Assembly: GCA_035534435.1 (NCBI GenBank)
Contig: DATLRX010000110.1
Coordinates: 1 to 50,694, forward strand
Reading direction: 5' to 3'
DNA: 50,694 nucleotides
From: Palsa-851 sp035534435
GTDB lineage: Bacteria > Chloroflexota > Dormibacteria > Aeolococcales > Aeolococcaceae
Shown: piece by piece, positions 32,671 through 42,085 of the stretch
Layout: each line of letters starts with the position of its first letter
Numbering within the stretch: position 1 is the stretch's first letter
Program-made: the position numbers and the translations under genes
The notes under the pieces: model-generated
The model's database searches: none
The model's input: the letters and a program-made list of their open reading frames with translations, nothing else
Told to the model about the DNA's origin: nothing

Positions 32671-32719
32671 GCTTTTAGAGAAGGTACCAGTTTCGACCGA
32701 TCGGGTGAGAGGAGCTCGC

Positions 32720-33427
32720 GTGGATCATCCCCGCCAGGAGAACGATGGCATCGCGGCGGTCATCGCCGCTCTCGACGATTCCACGAGGCGCGCCCTGTAT
32801 CGCTACGTCGCCGGTGCCGATCACGACGTGAGCCGGGACGAGGCGGCGGCGGCCGTCGACGCGTCGCGAGGCACGTCAGCATTTCACCTCGACAAGCTCG
32901 TCGAGGCCGGTCTTCTCTCCGCCGTCTTCCGACGCCTCAACAAGCGAGCCGGCCCCGGAGCGGGACGGCCGGCGAAGCTGTATCGCGCCGCCGGGCTGGC
33001 TGTCGACCTCTCCATCCCACCGCGCAGATACATGCTGGCGGGCGAGATCCTCACGTCCGCGCTCGATGCGATACGGACACCCGCGGCCGAGGCGGCGGTC
33101 CGCGATGCCGCCCGTGCCCAGGGCAGGCGCGCGGTCGCGGACGCTCGAGCGCCGGGTGTGCCGGCTGCCTCGATGGAATCGACGATGACCGCCCTCGGCT
33201 ACGAGCCGGAGGTCGGCGCGAGCGGGGACATCGCGCTGCGGAACTGTCCGTTCCACACGCTCGTGCTCCAATCGGAACAGCGCACCTGCGCGATGAACCA
33301 GGCCTTCCTCGAAGGCGTCCTCGAGGGGCTCGGCGTCAGCGAGCATCGCGCGGAGCTGCTGCCGGCACCCGGCTGCTGTTGCGTCCGGCTCGTCCGGAGC
33401 CAGCCGGACGGACCGCTCGCCGCGTAA
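32720..33427 (+). CDS. SufR-like ArsR-type regulator with Fe-S ligand cysteines
   Basis: 235 residues from GTG 32720 (AGGAG five bases upstream). N-terminal winged helix: STRRALYRYVAGADHDVSRDEAA, then TSAFHLDKLVEAGLLSAVF. The C-terminal part has NCPFHTLV, RTCAMNQAFLEG and APGCCCVRL, the spaced Cys set of SufR and related iron-sulfur-sensing regulators. It probably senses iron or oxidant through a cluster and controls the divergent Rieske-folE operon. ATG 32666 in frame is an unlikely start as it overlaps the candidate -10 box. Confidence 0.82.
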   Translation: MDHPRQENDGIAAVIAALDDSTRRALYRYVAGADHDVSRDEAAAAVDASRGTSAFHLDKLVEAGLLSAVFRRLNKRAGPGAGRPAKLYRAAGLAVDLSIPPRRYMLAGEILTSALDAIRTPAAEAAVRDAARAQGRRAVADARAPGVPAASMESTMTALGYEPEVGASGDIALRNCPFHTLVLQSEQRTCAMNQAFLEGVLEGLGVSEHRAELLPAPGCCCVRLVRSQPDGPLAA

Positions 33428-33458
33428 GGAAGTGCTTCGTCGTGCTGACGAGCACGCG

Positions 33459-34295
33459 CTAGCGGATCGGCGGCCCGTCGCGCACGATGCGCTCCACGAC
33501 ATCGGTCCGCTCAGCCGGCGCGACGGCCTCGAGGATCCAGGTCACGCCGGCCCGCTCGAGGGCGGCAACCGTCGCAGCCACGCGCGAGCGGTCCTCGAGC
33601 GACAGCGCGCAGCGTATGGCGATGTCCATGTCCGCGCCGCCACCGAGTTCCTCGAGTGCGCGTCTGAGCGCGACGATCTCGCCCGGGTCCGGCGGTGGTG
33701 GCGCACCGGAACCGGCGAAGATCGGGAAGCATCCCTGGAGCCGGGCGATCCGGGCGAGCGGCTTGCGATTCGGCCACCGGACCGCACCCCATATCGGCAG
33801 CGGGTCCTGGAGCGGCGTGGGTCGAAACGGCGAGGTCTCGACACGGTAGTGACGCCCGTCGAACCACACCGCTTCCCCGCGCAGCAATTGCTGGAGGACG
33901 GCGAGCGACTCGTCGAGCATCTCCCCTCGGATGACCGGGTCGACCTCGTCGCCGAACGAGCTGAACTCCCTCCAGCCGTCGTCACCGAGGCCGATCCCCG
34001 CGACCAACCGGCCGTGTGAGAGGTGGTCCAGACTGGCCAGCTGCCGCGCGAGCACCCAGGGCCGGCGCCGGGGCAGCGGCGTGACCAGCGCGCCGATGCG
34101 CAGTCGCGTCGTCGCCGTCGCAATCGCTGCCATGGTGACCCAGGCGTCGGCGACCGCCATGCCCGGTCGAGCCAGCATGTGGTCCCAGAGAAAGAAACCA
34201 TCCCACCCGGCAGCCTCGGCGGCGGTCGCCAGCGTCATCACCCTGCGTGGATCGGCGTATGCCTCAAACGGTGGCAGGAAGACCCCGAAGCGCAC
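33459..34295 (-). CDS. Luciferase-like (LLM class) flavin- or F420-dependent oxidoreductase
   Basis: 278 residues. The TIM-barrel motifs of the bacterial luciferase family are clear: RFGVFLPPFEAYADPRRV, GFFLWDHML, ALVTPLPRRRPWVLARQLASL and RLVAGIGLGDDGWREF. Many actinobacterial and chloroflexi members use F420; I cannot tell which flavin is used. GTG 34295 has CATAAT six bases upstream and no ribosome-binding site, again leaderless. Confidence 0.9.
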   Translation of the reverse strand: MRFGVFLPPFEAYADPRRVMTLATAAEAAGWDGFFLWDHMLARPGMAVADAWVTMAAIATATTRLRIGALVTPLPRRRPWVLARQLASLDHLSHGRLVAGIGLGDDGWREFSSFGDEVDPVIRGEMLDESLAVLQQLLRGEAVWFDGRHYRVETSPFRPTPLQDPLPIWGAVRWPNRKPLARIARLQGCFPIFAGSGAPPPPDPGEIVALRRALEELGGGADMDIAIRCALSLEDRSRVAATVAALERAGVTWILEAVAPAERTDVVERIVRDGPPIR

Positions 34296-34390
34296 GCCCC
34301 GATTATGCGAGCGCGTCGACGAGGATCCCGGTCGTTGTACGTGTCGGCGACGGAGAACCGGACGAAACCGTACGACTCTCCGGTGGTGGT

Positions 34391-34918
34391 CTACTCGGGC
34401 GATGGCCGGCGAGCAAGAGCGAGCCCGGCCACCGCTCCAACCGCCGTTGCGACCGTGATGGCGAGGATTGACCCGGCGAGCTCGGGCTTGCTCGTCATGA
34501 CGAACACGATTCCCACACCGATCGCCAGCCGGGTGACCCAGGAGATGACGAACGACGGAGCGGTGAGGCCCGCGAGCGCGCCCGCGTTATCGCGTGCCGA
34601 CCGAGCGGCACGGCTCAGGCGGATGCCGTTCAGGGCGCCCATGACTGCGACGAGGACCCAGGCGATGAGCCCCACCGCGATCCACGCGACCCATCCCCAG
34701 GTGCTGATCATCATGGCGAGGCCCGAGGCGAGGATCGTCACCACCGACGCCGGTCCGAAGATCCGCGCAAGGCCGGCTACGCCCTCCCATTCCCGCACCT
34801 GCGCGCTCGTGGTCGACCTACGCAGGTGGAACAACGCGATCCCTTCCGACGTGAACGCCCCGAACAGCAGGAGCGCGCCGACGATGTGCACGAACAGCGC
34901 AAGCGAGTACAGGGTCAC
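34391..34918 (-). CDS. DUF2269-like integral membrane protein
   Basis: 175 residues with four to five helices. The first, LYSLALFVHIVGALLLFG, has the His found in DUF2269-type proteins. GTG 34918 overlaps the SDR stop (GTGA), so it is the second gene of that operon. Longer frame to 34966 would start inside the SDR gene with a basic stretch. Function unknown. Confidence 0.68.
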   Translation of the reverse strand: MTLYSLALFVHIVGALLLFGAFTSEGIALFHLRRSTTSAQVREWEGVAGLARIFGPASVVTILASGLAMMISTWGWVAWIAVGLIAWVLVAVMGALNGIRLSRAARSARDNAGALAGLTAPSFVISWVTRLAIGVGIVFVMTSKPELAGSILAITVATAVGAVAGLALARRPSPE

Positions 34919-35676
34919 ACCATCACCTTTCCGCCGGCGATGTCGATGACCACGCCGGTGATCCACGACGACGCCGGCGACGCGAGAAACAACGCCGCTG
35001 CCGCGACATCGTCCGGCTGACCGATGCGGCCGAGCGGGAACGCCGCCCCAAGCGCGCTGCGATCCTCAGCGGACATCCAGGCACGCATCCGATCGTTCTC
35101 GACCGCGGAGGGAGCGAGACAGTTCACGCGGATGCCGTCCTTGGCGAACTCGCCCGCGAGATGCCGCGTGAACGCGATCACACCGGCCTTGGCCGCCGCG
35201 TATGCTGCCGATGACTTGGCCGCCTGACGTGCCGCTGCGGACGACATCGTCACGATCGCACCCGCGTGGCGCTCGATCATGCCTGGGAGAAACTCGGAGA
35301 TCGTGAGGAACGTCGATGTGAGATCGCTTTCCAACACCAGGCGCCAGTGCTCACCGGTCTCGCGCTCGCTGGGAACCGGCATGCCGCTGCCGCCTGCAAA
35401 CGTCGCGAGGATGCCGACCGGGCCCAGCTGCTCTTCGACCGAGCGACGGAGCTCCGCGATGTCCGACTCTCGGGTGCAGTCCGCTGCGACGCCCATGGCA
35501 CGACCCCCTGTCGTGATGATCGACTCCACGGTTGTTCCGATCGCCACCGGATCACGACCGACGACGGCGACCAGCGCCCCGCTGAGGGCAAGCGCGCGTG
35601 CTGTTGCGGCGCCGATGCCGCGGGATCCACCGGTGACCACCGCCACCTTGCCTTCGAGGTCGTCGTATCGTTCCAT
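34915..35676 (-). CDS. SDR-family NAD(P)-dependent oxidoreductase
   Basis: 253 residues. Classical SDR motifs: VVTGGSRGIGAATARALA (TGxxxGxG), a loop FAGGSGMP replacing NNAG, catalytic Ser in MSSAAARQ, and YAAAKAG (YxxxK). FabG-like length and layout. ATG 35676 has TATGCT six bases upstream (leaderless) and faces the TetR gene across a 19-bp palindrome, so it is probably the regulator's target. Followed by the DUF2269-like gene in one transcript. Confidence 0.9.
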   Translation of the reverse strand: MERYDDLEGKVAVVTGGSRGIGAATARALALSGALVAVVGRDPVAIGTTVESIITTGGRAMGVAADCTRESDIAELRRSVEEQLGPVGILATFAGGSGMPVPSERETGEHWRLVLESDLTSTFLTISEFLPGMIERHAGAIVTMSSAAARQAAKSSAAYAAAKAGVIAFTRHLAGEFAKDGIRVNCLAPSAVENDRMRAWMSAEDRSALGAAFPLGRIGQPDDVAAAALFLASPASSWITGVVIDIAGGKVMV

Positions 35677-35682
35677 GATTCC

Positions 35683-35701
35683 AGCATACACTATGTAAGC
35701 T
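35683..35701. promoter_or_regulatory. 19-bp operator palindrome between SDR and TetR genes, overlapping both -10 boxes
   Basis: AGCATACACTATGTAAGCT; core TACA-CTA-TGTA (35687-35697) is perfectly symmetric, with AGC/GCT at the ends. Its left end is the SDR -10 box TATGCT (complement of 35683-35688) and its right end touches the TetR -10 box TAGAAT (35701-35706). A bound TetR dimer would block both. Confidence 0.75.
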
Positions 35702-35712
35702 AGAATGCACGT

Positions 35713-36309
35713 ATGAGCCCTCGCCCCTATCGGATGCAGCGGCGTCTCGCCGGCATCGACGCCACACGGGGACGCATCCTCGCGTCCGCGCGCCAGGTGC
35801 TCGTCAGCGGCGATGCGTTCACGCTCGACGCCGTCGCGCGCGATGCGGGCCTTGCCCGCCTCACGATCTACGACCGCTTCGGGACCCGTGACGCGTTGAT
35901 CGAGGCGGTATACGACGACCTCGCAGAGTCGGGTGGCCTGACGCGGCTGCCGGAGGCGTTTACCGACCCGGATCCCACCGCTGCGCTCGACCGGTTCGTC
36001 GCGATCTTCTGCGCCTTCTACTCGGCACACCGCATCGTCCTTCGCCGCCTCAACGCGCTCGCCGTCTTGCGGCCGGGAACGACCGTGCAGCGGGATCGCA
36101 ACCCGCGCCGGCTTCAGGGGCTCCAGGTCCTCCTCGACCGCGTCGCGGCGGCCGGCCATCCGGGGGCCGCCGCCCCGGGCCTCGTGCATCTCGTCCATGC
36201 GCTCACCGGGTTCGCGTTCATCGACGAGCTCGCCGGTCCTGACGGTGATCCATCGGCGGCGGCCTCGCAGGTGGTCGCGATCGTGCACACGCTCGCGGGC
36301 ATCGACTGA
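35713..36309 (+). CDS. TetR-family transcriptional regulator
   Basis: 198 residues. DNA-binding part: RGRILASARQVLVSGDAFTLDAVARDAG and LARLTIYDRFGTRDALIEAVYD, the TetR helix-turn-helix; the rest is the usual all-helical ligand domain. It probably represses itself and the divergent SDR gene through the 19-bp palindrome. TAGAAT lies six bases before ATG 35713, without Shine-Dalgarno. Converges on the ABC exporter gene. Confidence 0.9.
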   Translation: MSPRPYRMQRRLAGIDATRGRILASARQVLVSGDAFTLDAVARDAGLARLTIYDRFGTRDALIEAVYDDLAESGGLTRLPEAFTDPDPTAALDRFVAIFCAFYSAHRIVLRRLNALAVLRPGTTVQRDRNPRRLQGLQVLLDRVAAAGHPGAAAPGLVHLVHALTGFAFIDELAGPDGDPSAAASQVVAIVHTLAGID

Positions 36310-36325
36310 CCCATCGACGCCGGCG

Positions 36326-39300
36326 TCAGGTCGCGCCGTGACCGACGAGCTCGAACGCCTCCCACATCGATGCGTAGCGACCGCGCCGCTCGAGGAGCTC
36401 GTCATGTGACCCCACCTCGACGATCTGCCCGCCGTGCATGACGATGATCCGGTCTGCGGCCCGGGCGGTCTGGAGGCGGTGCGCGATGACGACGGTGGTC
36501 CGACCCTGTGAGACCTCCTGCATCGCGGCGGCGACGTGCGCCTCGGTCACGAGATCGAGGTTCGACGTCGCCTCGTCGAGCAGGAGAAGCGCGGGATCGA
36601 CCAGCTCGGCGCGTGCGAGGGCGATCAGCTGGCGCTGCCCCGACGACAGCGAGCGACCCCGCTCGGAGAGCTCATGGTGGTACCCGCCCGCCAGACGAGC
36701 GACGAAATCGTGCGCCCCGACGGCGCGAGCCGCTGCCTCGACGCGAGCGTCGCTCGCATCGGGCCGCCCGTACGCGATGTTGTCGCGAATGCTTCCGGAG
36801 AACAGGAACGCCTCCTGTGGGACGTACCCGAGCTGGCGTCGAAACGTTCGCAGGTCGATGTTCCGCAGGTCATGGCCGTCGACCTGCACGCTGCCCTCAT
36901 CCGGGTCATAGAAGCGAGCGAGCAGCTTCATGACCGTCGACTTGCCGGCTCCCGTCTCGCCGACGAGAGCGACGGTCTCCCCCGCCACGACACGCAGGTC
37001 GATGCCTCGGAGCGCCTCAGGTGGCTTTCGCCACTCGGAGTCACGCGAGCGCGCCACGCGCGCGTCGGCTGGGCCGTGGCGCCTGGGGCCCTCGCCGAAC
37101 GACACCTGCCCGCCGATGCCGATGGGATATGAGAAGTGCACGTTGGTCAGCGCGACGTTGCCGTGCAGCCTCCCGGTCGACTCCGGGGTCGCCGGATCGG
37201 GGGTGATGGTGTCGAGCTGCATCAACTCCGAGATGCGTCCGACGGAGACGCGGGTCTGCTGCCACGCGTCGAACACCTGCGAGAGCTGCTGTATCGGCGA
37301 GAAGAACAGATCGATGTAGAGCAGGAACGCGATCAGCGCGCCCGCGGTGAGATGCCCCGACGCGATCAGCTGCGCGCCGACGCCGAGCACGATCGCATCC
37401 GCCACTGCGGACATGAACTGCACGAACGGGAAGTACGTCGCCACCAGCCGCTGCGCCGACACCCGCGCGTCGAGGTAGCGGCGACCGAGCCGGTGGAACC
37501 GTGCGTTGGCGGCATCCTCGTGCACGAATGCCTGCGCCTCACGCACACCGGACAGGCTCTCCTGGAAGTCTGCGTTGACGATTGCGATCCGCTCGCGCGA
37601 CATGCTGTACAGGCGCGCGGCCTTCTTGCGGAAGACGACCGTCGCGATCGCGAGCGGGACCGCGACCGACAGTGTGCAGAGGCCGAGGTCGGTGTTGATG
37701 ACGACGAGCGCCGCTCCGACTCCGACGAAGGTGACCATCGAGACGAGCGCTGAGAGGAGCCCATTCTCGATGAGCGACTCGAACTGATCCACGTCGGTCG
37801 TCATGCGCGTCATGATCCGGCCCGCCATCTCGCGCTCGTAGTAGTCCAGCGACAAGCGCTGGAGTTGCGCCCAGATGCGAATGCGCAGCGAGAGCATGAT
37901 CCGTTGCGCTGCGCGACCCGTGACGAACGTCTCCCCGATCTCGTCCACGAGATCGACGAGCGTGGCCACGAGAAACACACCTGCGGCCGCGAACAGGACC
38001 GTCGACGATCCCGCCGACACGCCGTTGTCGATGCCGATGCGCACCATGATCGGACCGGCGAGCGTCATGAGACCGTCGATGACGACGAGCACAAGCCCGA
38101 AGAGCAGCGGCCGCCGGAACTCGCGGAGCAGCCGCGTCAGGCTGAAGTCCTTGTCGCGGCGTGACTCGCGTTCCAGGTCCACGTCGGCGACGTCGCGGAC
38201 CGGACGCAGACGCGCCACCCGCGCGAGCAACTCGGGTGTGGGCGCCAGGTTGCGCCGCCATCCGCCACCGGTGCCGCCGAGGCCTGGACCGATGCTCGGC
38301 GCACCAACGCTGCGCCCCGACCCCTCACTCGCAGAGGGCCGGACCGCGCCGCCCCATGCCGACGCCGTGGTTCCGTCGGCCCCCATCGACGTCGTCATGC
38401 GGGCCAGCGCCTCGATGGAGTCGCCGGCCTGCTCGGCCTCCTCCTCGTCGAGTCCCGACAGCAGCGTGCGGTACAACCCGCTGCGCGCGGCAAGCTCATC
38501 GTGCGTGCCCTGCTCGACGATCCGTCCGTTGTCGAGCACCACGATGCGATCCGCGAGATGCAATGTCGAGCGGCGGTGCGCGATGAGCAGCGTGGTCCTG
38601 CCGGCAAGGACTCCGCGCAGTGCATCGTGCACGGCTGCCTCGATCCGCGCATCGATGGCGCTCGTCGCGTCGTCGAGGATGAGCACCCGCGGGTCATAGA
38701 GAATCGCTCGCGCCAGCGCGATGCGCTGACGCTGGCCGCCCGAGAGGCTCAATCCGCGTTCGCCGACGGTGGTGTCGTAGCCACGCGGCAACTCCTCGAT
38801 GAAGTCGTGCGCCTGCGCTGCACGGGCAGCCGCCTCGATCTGCGAGTCGGTGGCATCCGGCCGTCCGTAGGCGATGTTCGCGCGCACCGAGTCGGAGAAG
38901 AGAAAGCTCTCCTCGAAGACGACCCCGATCTGCTTGCGCAACGAGTGCAGCCGCACACGGCGCACATCGATCCCGTCGACGCAGACCCGTCCCGAGGTGG
39001 GGTCGTAGAAGCGTGGGATGAGCATCGCCAGCGTCGATTTGCCGCTGCCGCTCGGCCCGACGATCGCGACGCGCTCGCCCGGCGCGAGGCGCAGCGTTAT
39101 CCCTGCAAGCACAGGCTCACCGCTGCCGTACCGGAACTGGACGTTCTCCAGCCTCACCTCTCCGCGCAGCGGTGGGAGGTCGATCGCATCCGGGGGATCG
39201 CTGATGGCCGGCGGCATGTCGAGCAGCTGAAAGATGCGTTCGAGCCCGGCGCGAGCCTGCTGCCCGACGGTGAGGATGCCGGCGAGCTGACGCGCGGGAG

Positions 39301-40174
39301 CGATCAGCTGTGTCACATACGTGGAGAACGCGAGGAACGTTCCCAGCGTGATCTGGTGGCGGAGCGCGAGCCATCCGCCGAGCCCGAGGATCGCCACCTG
39401 CGCGAGGGTCGGAATCGATTCGAGCAGCGGCTGATATCGCGACTGGAGCCTGACCGCGCGCATCTGCGAGCCGTAGAGGACCTTGGCAGCGTCCGCGATC
39501 CGCTCGAGCTCCCGGTCCTCCTGACCGAACGCCTTCACGACGCGAACGCCGTTGAGGTCCTCATCAACGATCTGGACGAGATCCCCCTCGCGCTGCTGGC
39601 CGTCCCATGTGGCAGGAAAGATCCGCCAGCGCATGCGGTATGAGACGACGAGCACGCACGGCACGATCACGACGGCCACCAGCGCCAGGAGCGGTGACAG
39701 GTAGAGCATCACCGCGAGCGACAGCAGGGTGAGCAGGACGTTGCTGCTCATGATCGGGAAGAAGCCGAGCAGTCCCTGGATCAGCGTCGAGTCGGAATTT
39801 GCGCGGGCCACGAGCTGCCCCGTCGGCATCCGGTTGAGGTTGTCGAAGTCCAGCGCCTGCAGGTGATCGTGGATGGCGTTGCGCATGTCGTACTGAACCG
39901 CGAGCGCCATCCGGCCGCCGCGGTATCTGCGGATGTACGCGAAGCCGAAGCTCGCGCCGGCGAGTGCGACGAGGAGTATCAGCCAGGGCCAGAGCGGCGA
40001 GTTGTGCCGGAGGATGACGCCGTCGACGATCTGACGCGCGACAAGCGGGACGGCGGTCTGCGAGAGGCTTCCCAGCATCGCCGCGCCGAGCGAGAGCACG
40101 ACATCGCGGCGGTGTCGCAGCGTGTACCCGGCGAGCCGCCGTATCCAGCCTGGTCGCGCTGCGGCCTCAGTCAA
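36326..40174 (-). CDS. Fused heterodimer-type ABC exporter (TMD-NBD-TMD-NBD)
   Basis: 1282 residues: two complete ABC-B exporter halves in one chain. First half: six-helix domain (about 20-310), Walker A GPSGSGKST (373-381), signature LSGGQ and Walker B LILDDATS, where the catalytic Glu is Asp502. Second half: six helices (about 690-960), Walker A GETGAGKST (1072-1080), signature LSSGQ, Walker B LLLDEATS with Glu1201. So one ATP site combines the Asp and the altered signature, as in heterodimeric exporters (TM287/288, BmrCD), while the other is canonical. Residues about 1025-1055 insert a Gly/Arg-rich loop in the second NBD. TTG start at 40174. Substrate, probably a drug or lipid, unknown. 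Confidence 0.92.
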   Translation of the reverse strand: MTEAAARPGWIRRLAGYTLRHRRDVVLSLGAAMLGSLSQTAVPLVARQIVDGVILRHNSPLWPWLILLVALAGASFGFAYIRRYRGGRMALAVQYDMRNAIHDHLQALDFDNLNRMPTGQLVARANSDSTLIQGLLGFFPIMSSNVLLTLLSLAVMLYLSPLLALVAVVIVPCVLVVSYRMRWRIFPATWDGQQREGDLVQIVDEDLNGVRVVKAFGQEDRELERIADAAKVLYGSQMRAVRLQSRYQPLLESIPTLAQVAILGLGGWLALRHQITLGTFLAFSTYVTQLIAPARQLAGILTVGQQARAGLERIFQLLDMPPAISDPPDAIDLPPLRGEVRLENVQFRYGSGEPVLAGITLRLAPGERVAIVGPSGSGKSTLAMLIPRFYDPTSGRVCVDGIDVRRVRLHSLRKQIGVVFEESFLFSDSVRANIAYGRPDATDSQIEAAARAAQAHDFIEELPRGYDTTVGERGLSLSGGQRQRIALARAILYDPRVLILDDATSAIDARIEAAVHDALRGVLAGRTTLLIAHRRSTLHLADRIVVLDNGRIVEQGTHDELAARSGLYRTLLSGLDEEEAEQAGDSIEALARMTTSMGADGTTASAWGGAVRPSASEGSGRSVGAPSIGPGLGGTGGGWRRNLAPTPELLARVARLRPVRDVADVDLERESRRDKDFSLTRLLREFRRPLLFGLVLVVIDGLMTLAGPIMVRIGIDNGVSAGSSTVLFAAAGVFLVATLVDLVDEIGETFVTGRAAQRIMLSLRIRIWAQLQRLSLDYYEREMAGRIMTRMTTDVDQFESLIENGLLSALVSMVTFVGVGAALVVINTDLGLCTLSVAVPLAIATVVFRKKAARLYSMSRERIAIVNADFQESLSGVREAQAFVHEDAANARFHRLGRRYLDARVSAQRLVATYFPFVQFMSAVADAIVLGVGAQLIASGHLTAGALIAFLLYIDLFFSPIQQLSQVFDAWQQTRVSVGRISELMQLDTITPDPATPESTGRLHGNVALTNVHFSYPIGIGGQVSFGEGPRRHGPADARVARSRDSEWRKPPEALRGIDLRVVAGETVALVGETGAGKSTVMKLLARFYDPDEGSVQVDGHDLRNIDLRTFRRQLGYVPQEAFLFSGSIRDNIAYGRPDASDARVEAAARAVGAHDFVARLAGGYHHELSERGRSLSSGQRQLIALARAELVDPALLLLDEATSNLDLVTEAHVAAAMQEVSQGRTTVVIAHRLQTARAADRIIVMHGGQIVEVGSHDELLERRGRYASMWEAFELVGHGAT

Positions 40175-40281
40175 CGGAATTCAGATGCGTGCTATCCACT
40201 CACAACGTTCAAACGACACGATCAAAGGATAGCCATCGCATGGTTTCGGCGCGCTTCCCCGCTGTGGGAGGATGGTGCCCC

Positions 40282-42081
40282 GTGGATGAGCTCCTGGTCA
40301 GGTTGCTGGAGGCGCGCAGTGCCGTGATCGCCGATGTCTCGGCCGACGGCGCCGAGATGCTCGTCCGGTGGGATGACACGGGCAGCATGCAGCTCTACCG
40401 CCTGCCCGTCGCCGGCGGCGAGCTGACCCAGGTGACCTCGCTCTCCGAACCGGTATCGGCCGCCCGCTACATCGGTGGGACGAACGATGCCGTCGTGGCC
40501 GTGGACCAGGGCGGCGACGAGAACTATCAACTCTGGCGTGTCGACCTGCGCGATGGTGCGCTGCGCGAGCTCGTGGTGGAACCCGGTGTCAAGCACGACC
40601 TCGGCGCAGTCAGCCGGGACGGCGCGAGCGTCGCCTTCACATCGACGCGCCGCAACCGAGTTGATTTCGACGTGCACGTGCTCGACATGGTGAGTGGCGA
40701 GGGCCGCATCGTGGTCGAGGGGGGCGCCAACATGGTCGAGACGTTCTCACCCGACGGCCGCTGGCTGACCGTCTTCCGCCTCGACGGTGAGGTGGCGTTG
40801 AGCGGTGATCTTCTGCTCGTCGACCTGCGCAACGGGGAACTGCGCACGGTCGTCGAACGCACCGGAGCCGGAACCGCGCATGCGACATCGTGGTACCCGG
40901 ACTCATCGAGCTTTCTGTTCAGCACCGACGCGGGACGTGACACGGCGGGAATCGCCCGCTACAGCATCGAGAACGCGTCGTGGGCGTATGTGCTCGAGGG
41001 TGCATGGGACAGTGAGGTGAGCCTCAGCGCCGACGGCCGCAGCGCGCTCGTCGTCCACGCCGAGGATGCCGTCACGCGGCTGCATCTCCACGACGCTGAG
41101 ACGTTCGAACTGATGCGGGAGCTCACCCTGCCCGATGTCGGCGCGGGCTTCGCGATACCGCTGGTGCCACCGCCGTCACTGTCGCCCGACGGTGCGACCG
41201 CGCTGCTGACGTTCACGTCGACGGCGGACCCGCTCGCACCGTGGCGCATCGACACCGCGGGCACCGCAGCGCCGTCACGGCTGCTTCCGGACGCCGGGGT
41301 GGTGACGCCGGAGCTCGCGGTGACACCGGAGCTGCATCGCATCGCGTCCTTCGACGACGAGGAGTTCACGTACTTTCTGTACCGTCCCAAGGTGGCGAAC
41401 CCACCGGCGGTGGTGCTCGTGCATGGCGGCCCGGAGGCTCGATTCGTGCCCCGATACGATCCCTTCATCATCCGGCTCGTCGCGGCGGGGATCGCGGTGA
41501 TCGCGCCGAACGTTCGCGGTTCGGCCGGATGGGGCCGTCGCTTCACATCGCTCGACGACCGCCGCTTGCGATTGAACTCCGTGCGCGACCTGGGCTCGCT
41601 GCACGGCTCCCTCGAGGAGCGCGGCATCGATGCGTCACGTGTCGCCGTCATCGGCGCGTCCTACGGCGGCTACATGACGCTGGCGGCGCTCGCGTTCTCT
41701 CCGGAGCTGTGGGCGGCGGGCATCGCGACCGTCGGCATCAGCAGCCTCGTGACGTTCCTCGAGAACACCTCACCGTACCGGCGCCGGTTTCGCGAGGTGG
41801 AGTACGGCTTCCTCGACACGGACCGCGATTTCCTCGTGGAGGCGTCGCCGATCACGCGTGTCGGCGACATGCGCGCGCCGCTCATGCTGGTGCACGGCGC
41901 CAACGATCCCCGGGTCCCTGTCGGTGAGGCACGCCAGCTGCACGCTCTGCTCAGCGCACGCGGCGTGGAGTGCGAGCTGCTCGTCTACGACGACGAGGGT
42001 CACGGGCTCGCAAAGCGAGCCAACCGCCTCGACGCGTATCCCCGCATGTTCGACTTCCTGCGCCGCCACCTCGGCGTCTGA
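40282..42081 (+). CDS. S9-family prolyl oligopeptidase-like serine peptidase
   Basis: 599 residues. N-terminal beta-propeller (about 15-340) with repeated phrases such as GAVSRDGASVAFTS and LSADGRSALVV, then the alpha/beta hydrolase domain with HGGPEARF, GASYGGYM (Ser460), ANDPRVP (Asp542) and GHGLA (His574). Acyl-aminoacyl peptidase-like; intracellular since no signal peptide is seen. GTG 40282 chosen since GGGAGG ends about nine bases upstream; an ATG at 40240 is in frame. Confidence 0.9.
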   Translation: MDELLVRLLEARSAVIADVSADGAEMLVRWDDTGSMQLYRLPVAGGELTQVTSLSEPVSAARYIGGTNDAVVAVDQGGDENYQLWRVDLRDGALRELVVEPGVKHDLGAVSRDGASVAFTSTRRNRVDFDVHVLDMVSGEGRIVVEGGANMVETFSPDGRWLTVFRLDGEVALSGDLLLVDLRNGELRTVVERTGAGTAHATSWYPDSSSFLFSTDAGRDTAGIARYSIENASWAYVLEGAWDSEVSLSADGRSALVVHAEDAVTRLHLHDAETFELMRELTLPDVGAGFAIPLVPPPSLSPDGATALLTFTSTADPLAPWRIDTAGTAAPSRLLPDAGVVTPELAVTPELHRIASFDDEEFTYFLYRPKVANPPAVVLVHGGPEARFVPRYDPFIIRLVAAGIAVIAPNVRGSAGWGRRFTSLDDRRLRLNSVRDLGSLHGSLEERGIDASRVAVIGASYGGYMTLAALAFSPELWAAGIATVGISSLVTFLENTSPYRRRFREVEYGFLDTDRDFLVEASPITRVGDMRAPLMLVHGANDPRVPVGEARQLHALLSARGVECELLVYDDEGHGLAKRANRLDAYPRMFDFLRRHLGV

Positions 42082-42085
42082 TCGA

